Source: Novosphingobium sp.
GTDB taxonomy: Bacteria > Pseudomonadota > Alphaproteobacteria > Sphingomonadales > Sphingomonadaceae
Assembly (NCBI GenBank): GCA_030830245.1
Contig: JAURNJ010000161.1
Coordinates: 1-7,562 of the forward strand
Direction of reading: 5' to 3'
Length of the DNA stretch: 7,562 nucleotides
The notes beneath the pieces were generated by a model. It was not told the origin of the DNA. It searched no databases and worked only from the letters and a program-made list of their open reading frames with translations. Positions within the stretch are counted from its first letter, which is position 1; every line of letters starts with the position of its first letter. Shown piece after piece: positions 1 to 5,383 of the stretch. The translations under genes were made by a program, and so were the position numbers.

Positions 1-226
1 CCATGCCGTGCTGCTCAACGCCGCGGGCTATACCCACACCAGCGTCGCCCTGCTCGATGCGATCAAGGCCATCGAACTGCCAGTTTACGAGGTTCACCTG
101 TCAGACCCGCACACACGCGAGCCGTTCCGCCACCTGTCCTATGTCGGCATGGCCGCAACGGCGACTTTCCAGGGCCACGGCGCGCAAAGCTACATCCTCG
201 CGCTGGAGGCGGCTGCGGCGCTCTAA
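1..226 (+). CDS. aroQ: type II 3-dehydroquinate dehydratase, C-terminal part
   Basis: The gene enters from the left edge; codons are in frame from base 2 and end at TAA 224-226, giving about the last 74 residues. It dehydrates 3-dehydroquinate to 3-dehydroshikimate, the third step of the cytosolic shikimate pathway. The visible part carries the family hallmarks: LLNAAGYTHTS (substrate-binding Asn and the YTHTS turn), the EVHLSDPHTREPFRH block with the catalytic His of EVHLS and the substrate-binding Arg, and a C-terminal GHGAQSYILALEAA helix. Family members usually show GxGAxGY there, so Ser replaces the second Gly, which looks tolerable. The N-terminal catalytic Tyr lies outside the window. 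In many alphaproteobacteria accB and accC follow aroQ; here a convergent Lrp-type gene follows instead. Assignment is firm. Confidence 0.95.
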   Translation, partial: HAVLLNAAGYTHTSVALLDAIKAIELPVYEVHLSDPHTREPFRHLSYVGMAATATFQGHGAQSYILALEAAAAL

Positions 227-693
227 ACTTCGTCCAACGGCACACCGGGTAGCTGCTTGGCCGTCCTGATCGTCAGCGAAGTCTTGACGCTGGCGACATT
301 GGGGGCCGGAGTCAGCTTCGATGTCAGGAATTCCTGGAACGATTGCAGGTCCTGGCTGACGATCTTGAGGATGAAATCGATCTCGCCATTGAGCATGTGG
401 CACTCGCGCACTTCGGGCAGCGAGCGCATGTGGTCCTCGAACTGGCGCAGCGCGTCCTCCGCCTGGCTCTTGAGGCTGACCATCGCGAAAACCGTGATCG
501 TGTAACCCAGCTTCGCCCCGTCGAGATCGGCATGATAGCCCCGGATGACGCCGCTTTCCTCCAGCGCGCGGACCCGTCGCAGGCAAGGCGGCGGGGTCAA
601 TCCGACTTCTGCGGCAAGGTCAACATTCGTCATCCTGCCATCGTTCTGCAAGGACGCGAGCAGCCGCCGGTCGATATCGTCGAGACTAGACAT
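223..693 (-). CDS. Lrp/AsnC family transcriptional regulator
   Basis: This is a 156-residue DNA-binding regulator of the feast/famine family, which usually acts as dimers to octamers that sense amino acids. Residues 1-50 form the winged helix-turn-helix: DDIDRRLLASLQNDGR, then the LAAEVGL...CLRRVRALEESGVI recognition segment. Residues about 66-142 form the RAM ligand and oligomerisation domain, with the typical GEIDFILK strand (Gly103 to Asp106) near the effector site. I chose the ATG at 693 because it is preceded by GGAG (698-701) and gives the family's usual length. An in-frame ATG at 819 would add 42 residues that resemble translated promoter DNA. Its TAG (223-225) overlaps the aroQ TAA, so the genes converge with no room for a terminator. 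Divergence from the kinase gene at 914 suggests autoregulation from the shared spacer. The ligand and targets cannot be read from the sequence. Confidence 0.95.
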   Translation of the reverse strand: MSSLDDIDRRLLASLQNDGRMTNVDLAAEVGLTPPPCLRRVRALEESGVIRGYHADLDGAKLGYTITVFAMVSLKSQAEDALRQFEDHMRSLPEVRECHMLNGEIDFILKIVSQDLQSFQEFLTSKLTPAPNVASVKTSLTIRTAKQLPGVPLDEV

Positions 694-773
694 TGCACTC
701 CATTCGTCGCGGTTATTTCCCCTTTTGCGGAGATGACTGCGCGAGGCGGTCCGGATTGGTCGCGGATCGCTAA

Positions 774-779
774 TATAAT
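774..779 (+). promoter_or_regulatory. candidate -10 box (TATAAT) upstream of the kinase gene
   Basis: A perfect TATAAT lies in a short A/T-rich patch (771-785) of an otherwise GC-rich spacer between divergent genes. No good -35 box sits 16-18 bases upstream on the plus strand, so an activator would be needed. The same patch read on the minus strand gives TATATT (772-777), which could serve the Lrp-type gene. Plus-strand transcription would start near 786, leaving a leader of about 125 bases that includes the hairpin at 888-909. Confidence 0.35.
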
Positions 780-887
780 TGTTCATAACGCGATCGTCCC
801 GCTTTGCAACGCATGACAAGCGCGTGCTTCAAGACCTCGTCCGGCCTGCTAGGTGAAGTGCCGCGATTCTCCATGCGACGGCTTTTT

Positions 888-909
888 GCCCCGCATGTCC
901 GTGCGGGGC
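888..909 (+). promoter_or_regulatory. hairpin enclosing the kinase Shine-Dalgarno run
   Basis: GCCCCGCA (888-895) and TGCGGGGC (902-909) are a perfect 8-bp inverted repeat around a 6-base loop. The start codon at 914 lies four bases past the stem. The only purine-rich Shine-Dalgarno-like run, GGGG at 905-908, is inside the 3' arm. On the plus strand the T5 run (883-887) precedes the stem and no T-tract follows, so this is not an intrinsic terminator. A role in limiting translation is inferred. Confidence 0.5.
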
Positions 910-913
910 AGCA

Positions 914-2596
914 ATGCATTTCGACGACCGTCTCGATACTGTGCTCAAACAGCCCATTCGCGGGCAGGAAATCGCACGTGTCCAGTATGTCCAACTGCTC
1001 GACCTTTTGGGCAAGTCCGGCGCGGACACCGCGAGCGATCGGCTGGACAAAGCCTATGCCCGGCTTTCCGCCCTTGCCGGAGAAGTGAACCCAACCGAGC
1101 GCGCGCGCCTGCTCAAGGGATCGGGCCTCAAATTGCGCAACCCGGCGCTTGTCGCGTTCCTGTGCGAGGACGAGCCAGCGGTCGCCAGCGCAGCCATCGC
1201 CGCCGCCGAACTCGAAGAGCGCGAATGGCTCGACCTCGTGCCTGCCCTGCCCCTGCCCTCGCGCGGGCTGCTGCGGCTGCGGCGCGACCTTGGCCACACG
1301 GTCGAGATGCGGCTGGAGCGGCTGGGCGTGGCCGATCGCGGCCTGCCCCCTGCCGAACGGCAGGAGATCGAAACGGAGGTAACTGCTCCGCCTGCCGCAG
1401 CGGCTGCGGAGCCTGAATCCGCGCCAGCCCGCGGACGTGCCCACGAATCGAGCATTGGCGAACTAGTCCGGCGGATCGAGCGTTACCGCAAGAGCCATCC
1501 CGCCCCAGCGCCGGGTCCAGGCACCGATGCGCCGCGCCTGCCGCTTGGCGATCACGATTTCGTGCATGCCCAGCCCGTGCAGCGGTTTGACTTCATCACC
1601 GACGCTGCGGGAAGGATCCAGCGCGCCGATGCGGATACCGCGCCGATGGTCGTGGGCATGTCGATCGGCACGCTTGCCTTCCGCCGGATCGCCGGGGCTG
1701 CGCTGCCGCCAGCCGAAGCGCTGCGCCTTCGCCAACCGATAGAGGCCCAGGTCGTCACCCTCGAAGGAGCGCCCGCCGTGGCGGGCGACTGGCGGATCGA
1801 CGCGGTGCCGATGTTCGACGCGGCGACCGGTCGCTACACCGGCCATGCAGGGCGGGCGCGCAGGCTGGCCCTGGAACCGGGCCGGGCGGGCGTTCCCTCT
1901 GCGCTGGCTGACCGCATGCGCCAGGTGCTGCACGAGCTGCGCAATCCGGCAGGGGCGATCCAGATGGCCTCGGAATTCGTCCAGCAGCAGATTGCCGGGC
2001 CTGTTTCGCACGAATACCGCGCTCTTGCGGCATCCATCGCCAGCGATTCCGCCTCGGTGCTGGGCGGCCTCGACGAGCTCGACCGGCTGGTAAAGTTCGA
2101 TGCGGGCGCCGCCGCAGTCGAAGAAGGTGAAGCCGACCTTGCCGTGTGCATCGCCTCGACAACAGCCCTGCTTGAAAAGCACATGGCCCAGCGGGAAAGC
2201 GGCTTTGCCTTCGAGATGCCTGACGTGGCCATTCCCGTCGCAATCGACCGCAACGATCTCGAACGGCTGGTCTGGCGCCTGCTGGCGGCGATTGCCGGGG
2301 CAATCGGCCCGGTCGAGCATCTGCATCTCGCTCTTACCGCTCAGACAGACAAGGCGCGACTCTCAATCGCCCTGCCCGCATCGCTGCGCATGCTTGATGA
2401 TGAGGAACTGTTCGCGGCCCAGGCCAAGGCGCACGGGCCGGCGCTGTCGGCTGGCATGTTCGGCCTTGGCTTCACTTTGCGGCTGGCTGCCGCCGAGGCG
2501 AAATCGGCTGGCGGATCGCTGACGCGCGAGGAGGACGCGCTAGTGCTGGTTCTCCCCGCCGCTAGCGCGCCTTCAGCGAATGTTAGGAGCAACTGA
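914..2596 (+). CDS. soluble PAS/DHp histidine kinase-like protein with degenerate ATPase domain
   Basis: This 560-residue protein has no signal peptide or membrane segment, so it should be a cytosolic sensor. Residues 1-145 are all-helical and repeat-like (unassigned), followed by Ala/Pro-rich linkers (about 155-175 and 195-208). Residues about 215-318 look like a PAS fold (FDFITDAAGRIQRAD, then GDWRIDAVPMFD...GRYTG). Residues about 330-395 are a HisKA-type dimerisation helix with the H-box HELRNPAGAI, His340 being the presumed phosphorylation site. Residues 445-548 are ATPase-like but worn: the N-box Asn residues are replaced (RLVWRLLAAIAGAI) and no DxGxG is visible, while a G2-like GMFGLGF (514-520) followed by AGGSL remains. 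It may therefore be a weak kinase, a phosphatase or a ChpT-like phosphotransferase. The ATG at 914 follows an in-frame stop at 854 with no better start between. It overlaps the deacetylase gene by 17 bases. Confidence 0.88.
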   Translation: MHFDDRLDTVLKQPIRGQEIARVQYVQLLDLLGKSGADTASDRLDKAYARLSALAGEVNPTERARLLKGSGLKLRNPALVAFLCEDEPAVASAAIAAAELEEREWLDLVPALPLPSRGLLRLRRDLGHTVEMRLERLGVADRGLPPAERQEIETEVTAPPAAAAAEPESAPARGRAHESSIGELVRRIERYRKSHPAPAPGPGTDAPRLPLGDHDFVHAQPVQRFDFITDAAGRIQRADADTAPMVVGMSIGTLAFRRIAGAALPPAEALRLRQPIEAQVVTLEGAPAVAGDWRIDAVPMFDAATGRYTGHAGRARRLALEPGRAGVPSALADRMRQVLHELRNPAGAIQMASEFVQQQIAGPVSHEYRALAASIASDSASVLGGLDELDRLVKFDAGAAAVEEGEADLAVCIASTTALLEKHMAQRESGFAFEMPDVAIPVAIDRNDLERLVWRLLAAIAGAIGPVEHLHLALTAQTDKARLSIALPASLRMLDDEELFAAQAKAHGPALSAGMFGLGFTLRLAAAEAKSAGGSLTREEDALVLVLPAASAPSANVRSN

Positions 2597-3632
2597 GCTA
2601 TCGTCCGGCACGATGCTCGCCAAAGTTGAAGCCTCCAATATCCTCGATCGCCCCGGCGCGGACCGGATGGCTGCGCTCGCTCCTGCCTTCGGCCCGCGCT
2701 TCCTCGTCACCATCGACACCGAGGAAGAATTCGACTGGAGCGCGCCGATTTCCCGCGAGGCGAACAGCACTTCCGCCGCATCGCGCATGGCGGAATTCCA
2801 GACTTTCTGCGAAGCGCGCGGCGTCAGTCCGGTCTGGCTAGTCGATTGGCCGATTGCCAATTCGCCCGAGGCGCAGGCGATCCTGCGTCCCGCGGCTGCC
2901 GCAGGGAAGGCCGAGATCGGCCTGCACCTGCATCCGTGGGTCAGCCCGCCCTTCGACGAAGAAGTCAGCCAGTTCAACAGCTTTGCCGGAAATCTTCCCT
3001 CCGAACTGGAACACGAAAAGCTTACGCGCCTGCACGCAGCTATCGAAGCCAATCTCGGCGTCCGTCCGCGCATCTATCGGGCCGGGCGCTATGGCGCTGG
3101 CCCGGCAACGGCGGCGATCCTGACGGAGCTGGGCTATGCCATCGACACATCGGTGCGCGCCCACTTCGACTATTGGGCAGAGCGCGGTGGGCCAAACTAT
3201 CGCACCCATCCACTCGCGCCCTATTGGCTGGACGGGCAGCGCCGACTGCTCGAACTGCCAGTCACGACTGTGTTCAGCGGCGTCCTTCGCCAACACGGTC
3301 CGCGCCTGTTGCCCCTCGCCGCCAGGGTGCCGAGGCTACCCGGCGTGCTGGCGCGCAGCGGCCTGCTCGAACGCATTCCGCTGACCCCCGAGGGCATACC
3401 GGCGCGCGATGCGATCCGCGGCATCGATGCGGCACTGGCCCAAGAGGTGCCGGTGCTGGTGTTTTCGTTCCACAGCCCTTCACTCGATCCGGGCCACACG
3501 CCCTATGTGCGGAGCGAAGCGGACCTCGCGCGTTTCTATGACTTGTGGGACCAGATCCTCGCGCATCTTGCCCAGCGCAACGTGGCGCCGACCACCGTCG
3601 CAGAGACAATGCGCGCAGCGCAGCTTGCCTAG
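2580..3632 (+). CDS. NodB-like polysaccharide deacetylase family protein (WalW-like)
   Basis: This 350-residue protein belongs to the carbohydrate esterase 4/NodB-like fold, whose members remove acyl groups from cell-surface polysaccharides using a metal. Motifs, numbered from the ATG at 2580: TIDTEEEFDW (44-53) in the place of the TFDD motif, EIGLHLHPW (112-120) as a variant metal-binding motif with His116 and His118, RAGRYG (167-172) as the Arg motif, and FSFHSPSLDPG (295-305) as the C-terminal His motif. Related sphingomonad proteins are, as I recall, annotated WalW. No signal peptide is evident. The start is uncertain: ATG 2580 overlaps the kinase gene; ATG 2613 (residue 12) and ATG 2667 (residue 30) are alternatives, and GGAG at 2586-2589 is too far from 2613 to decide. 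The overlap indicates co-transcription with the kinase. Substrate unknown. Confidence 0.88.
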   Translation: MLGATELSSGTMLAKVEASNILDRPGADRMAALAPAFGPRFLVTIDTEEEFDWSAPISREANSTSAASRMAEFQTFCEARGVSPVWLVDWPIANSPEAQAILRPAAAAGKAEIGLHLHPWVSPPFDEEVSQFNSFAGNLPSELEHEKLTRLHAAIEANLGVRPRIYRAGRYGAGPATAAILTELGYAIDTSVRAHFDYWAERGGPNYRTHPLAPYWLDGQRRLLELPVTTVFSGVLRQHGPRLLPLAARVPRLPGVLARSGLLERIPLTPEGIPARDAIRGIDAALAQEVPVLVFSFHSPSLDPGHTPYVRSEADLARFYDLWDQILAHLAQRNVAPTTVAETMRAAQLA

Positions 3633-3648
3633 ATCGCGCAGGCAAGCT
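3622..3648 (+). terminator. hairpin across the deacetylase stop codon, no T-tract
   Basis: AGCTTGCCT (3622-3630) pairs perfectly with AGGCAAGCT (3640-3648) around a 9-base loop. The 5' arm carries the last codons and the first base of the TAG stop. No T-run follows, so it is at best an atypical terminator, or an RNA 3'-end stabiliser separating the operon from the tRNA genes. Confidence 0.4.
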
Positions 3649-3676
3649 AACGGGCTGCCGGGCCGAAGGCGATTGC

Positions 3677-3753
3677 GGGCCTGTAGCTCAGTTGGTTAGA
3701 GCTGGCCGCTCATAACGGCTAGGTCGCGGGTTCGAGTCCTGCCGGGCCCACCA
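3677..3753 (+). tRNA. tRNA with CAT anticodon, probably tRNA-Ile2 (lysidine type)
   Basis: A full 77-base cloverleaf with encoded CCA. The acceptor GGGCCTG (3677-3683) pairs with CGGGCCC (3743-3749) through one wobble, the discriminator is A, and the T-loop is GGTTCGAGTCC. The anticodon stem GGCCG/CGGCT flanks loop CTCATAA (3709-3715), anticodon CAT at 3711-3713. CAT reads Met, or AUA after TilS converts the C to lysidine. The GGGCC-type acceptor resembles tRNA-Ile and the stem region resembles E. coli ileX; alphaproteobacterial elongator tRNA-Met typically begins GGCGGAGTAGC. I therefore favour Ile2 over elongator Met; initiator Met is excluded because the first pair is a normal G-C. Confidence 0.95.
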
Positions 3754-3770
3754 TCGCCTAAGGCCGGAGT

Positions 3771-3832
3771 ATCGCGTGGGAAAGTGGGAACCAGTTTTCC
3801 ACGAATAGCGATGCGACAACAAATATTTGGAG
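3771..3832 (+). repeat. palindromic interspersed repeat between the tRNA genes
   Basis: CGTGGGAAA (3775-3783) pairs with TTTTCCACG (3795-3803) with one G-T pair. An outer ATCGC (3771-3775) matches GCGAT (3808-3812). GTGGGAA occurs twice in tandem (3776-3782 and 3784-3790), and either copy can pair with the same TTTTCCAC. The core AAGTGGGAACCAGTTTTCC and the following GCGATGCGACAACAAA resemble, from memory, a repeat family scattered through alphaproteobacterial intergenic DNA. Exact borders are estimated. Confidence 0.5.
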
Positions 3833-3880
3833 TGGGCTGCGTGTTTCGCAAAGAAGCGCAGACCGCTCCGGAACCAGGGT

Positions 3881-3960
<80 letters not shown>

Positions 3961-4090
3961 TCTTCACATCGAAATGATCTCACCCCCAGTCGGGGATCCG
4001 GAATGGCGCAGTTCCGCGCCACCTACCACTCGCGATAAACGTTGCGCCGGGACTTTCGTGTGCCACTCGCTCTCCATCGGGCCTTTGCTC

Positions 4091-4136
4091 TCCGAAACCT
4101 CTGGACCAAGGCTATTTGGTCACGGAATTTTTTCTT
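4091..4136 (+). terminator. possible intrinsic terminator downstream of tRNA-Pro
   Basis: GACCAA (4104-4109) pairs with TTGGTC (4116-4121) around a 6-base loop. TCCG (4091-4094) can pair with CGGA (4123-4126) to lengthen the stem across an internal loop. One A and then T6 (4128-4133) follow, with further T-rich sequence after. The stem is weak and A/T-rich, so efficiency is doubtful. It lies about 135 bases after tRNA-Pro and could stop tRNA read-through. Confidence 0.35.
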
Positions 4137-4266
4137 ATTCTATCAATGATATTTGGAAGATTTCCGCAATGGGATTTCGGACCCAGAATGCAGTTACCCA
4201 TTGGTGAGAACTGTAGGCGAAATTTCAAATCATCTGGGGCAGAAAGCGCCAGTGAACATATTTCTA

Positions 4267-4344
4267 TTCAATCTCTACGACGGCGAGGAGCGGCGCAAGG
4301 CTCGCCATTCGCTTGCCGCCATCTTTTCGCCGAGCGCCTGGTAG
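4267..4344 (+). pseudogene. possible 3' remnant of a lost upstream gene
   Basis: About 25 codons ending at TAG 4342-4344 use mostly G or C in the third position (about 20 of 25), like genuine genes here, while the DNA just upstream in the same frame is low-GC. The peptide ends LYDGEERRKARHSLAAIF and then SPSAW. The stop lies 9 bases before the ATG of the next gene, an operon-like spacing. The simplest reading is the C-terminal end of a gene whose 5' part was replaced. I do not recognise the family, and chance is a real alternative because the opposite strand shows similar bias. Confidence 0.22.
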
Positions 4345-4353
4345 CCGCAGGTC

Positions 4354-5058
4354 ATGGCAGCAAGCATCCCTTTGCGGCTGCGCGCGCTTGACCAATTGCC
4401 GCACCGTATCAGCCGGTCCGCCTTCAGGTGGTCGGTCGCCGATGGCCAGCCGTTCCGCAAGGGAGACGTGCTGGGATACTGCAACCTAGGGCTCGCTGGC
4501 GATCCGGCCGGACAGGGACATCTGTTCGGGTCCGAAGAGGGGCTCGACCTGCAGGTGGCGCTCATCGCGCGTGGCCCGGGCCTACTGCATCATGTTGCAA
4601 GCCTGCATGGCGGCGGCTGGAACGACCGCCAGCCGTGGTATCAGTGGGAGCCAAGGACCGTTCTTGCGAATGTCGAACCGGCGACTGGCGATGGGGCTGC
4701 GGACTGGCCAGACGGCGAGTTGATCGATTACCATTTCGTAACCGGGCGAAGGGCAGTTTCGCTTGCAGAGGACAGGTCGGGGCTGGCGACCGGATGGCAC
4801 GACAGGCTCCGGGCCTGGCGGCTGAACAGGCAAGGCCCGAGCCGCACTGTCCTGGGACTGGGCTCATGCGAGCTGTTCCACACCTTGCGGGGCGATCAGG
4901 GCGCCTTCGTGGAGCTGATCGATGGCGAGGCCAGCCGCGCCCGCATCGCCGCGCTTGGCTCGGTGCTCGAATGGGACGAGGCGACTTTGCGCCGCATCCG
5001 CGACGATTTCTCCGAAATCCGCGAGGCGCTGAGGTCAGCGCATCAGGCCGGTTTGTAG
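4354..5058 (+). CDS. uncharacterised 234-residue protein
   Basis: I do not recognise this protein. It has codon bias typical of the window, no signal peptide, no membrane span, and a hydrophilic, Trp- and His-containing composition. Residues about 22-45 (FRWSVADGQPFRKGDVLGY) have the V-x-x-G-x-x-V/F-x-x-G-D-x-L spacing of a biotinyl/lipoyl-like hammerhead turn, but no biotinylated or lipoylated Lys motif follows. A Gly-rich GPGLLHHVASLHGGGWND (about 74-91) and a TVLGLGSCELFHTLRG strand-turn (about 166-181) look like conserved cores. The C-terminus is a charged helix (about 205-234). ATG 4354 is the only Met codon in the frame; its ribosome site (AGG, 4349-4351) is weak and very close, so the true start may differ. 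An in-frame TAG lies just upstream. It overlaps the opposite-strand gene by 16 bases. Confidence 0.75.
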   Translation: MAASIPLRLRALDQLPHRISRSAFRWSVADGQPFRKGDVLGYCNLGLAGDPAGQGHLFGSEEGLDLQVALIARGPGLLHHVASLHGGGWNDRQPWYQWEPRTVLANVEPATGDGAADWPDGELIDYHFVTGRRAVSLAEDRSGLATGWHDRLRAWRLNRQGPSRTVLGLGSCELFHTLRGDQGAFVELIDGEASRARIAALGSVLEWDEATLRRIRDDFSEIREALRSAHQAGL

Positions 5059-5357
5059 TACCAGATCTTCACCGATTGCGGATCGACCGAATCGCTGGAA
5101 CCGAAGTCCCCCGACTTCGTGCGCTCCATGATTTCGGCCATTACCGAGGCTGGATCGTCGACATCGAGATCGAACACCGAAATCTGCGCGCCGGGCGGCG
5201 TGGCAGGTGATGAATCGAGCGCGATCAGGCGGCGTCCATTGAGCACGCCAGTGGCCCTGCACACGTCGGGCAGGTGCACCTTGTCGTACCAGTCCGCGTA
5301 TTCCGCCTCGCGCCCCGGCTTGGGGCTGCTGGCTACGACGAGCACATATTTCACCAT
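5043..5357 (-). CDS. small dimeric alpha/beta-barrel (EthD/ABM-like) protein
   Basis: A 104-residue cytosolic protein with a ferredoxin-like dimeric alpha/beta-barrel pattern: strand YVLVVASSP, helix REAEYADWYDKVHLPDV, strand RRLIAL, strand AQISVFDLD, helix DPASVMAEIMERT and final strand SVKIWYYKP. The DWYDxxHLPDV segment is typical of EthD-like and small antibiotic-biosynthesis-monooxygenase-like families, which include helper enzymes and proteins of unknown function. I chose ATG 5357, preceded by AAGGG at a 9-base spacing; an ATG at 5375 would add six residues (MQGIGF) with a poorer site. It begins 26 bases after the stop of the hydroxyisobutyrate dehydrogenase gene and is the last gene of that operon. 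Its stop at 5043-5045 lies inside the 3' end of the opposite-strand gene. The reaction is unknown. Confidence 0.85.
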   Translation of the reverse strand: MVKYVLVVASSPKPGREAEYADWYDKVHLPDVCRATGVLNGRRLIALDSSPATPPGAQISVFDLDVDDPASVMAEIMERTKSGDFGSSDSVDPQSVKIWYYKPA

Positions 5358-5383
5358 GAATCCTATCCCTTGCATCTGATTCT

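Noticed and set aside
694..819. N-terminal extension of the Lrp-type regulator to ATG 819
   Set aside because: The added 42 residues do not fit the family, cover the promoter-like A/T patch and lack a ribosome site; ATG 693 has GGAG and gives normal length.
770..1444. Long minus-strand open frame opposite the kinase gene
   Set aside because: It is a by-product of high GC3 in the real plus-strand gene; its Arg/Gly/Ser-rich composition matches no family.
3984..4021. Hairpins CCCC/GGGG (3984-3995) and TGGCGC/GCGCCA (4004-4021) as a tRNA-Pro terminator
   Set aside because: Stems are only 4 and 6 bp and no T-tract follows either; the structure at 4091-4136 is a slightly better candidate.
4275..4565. 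Minus-strand 96-codon frame over the start of the unknown gene
   Set aside because: It is Ser/Pro/Arg-rich, overlaps a plus-strand gene with better codon bias, and has no recognisable domain, although its last 22 residues look coding-like.
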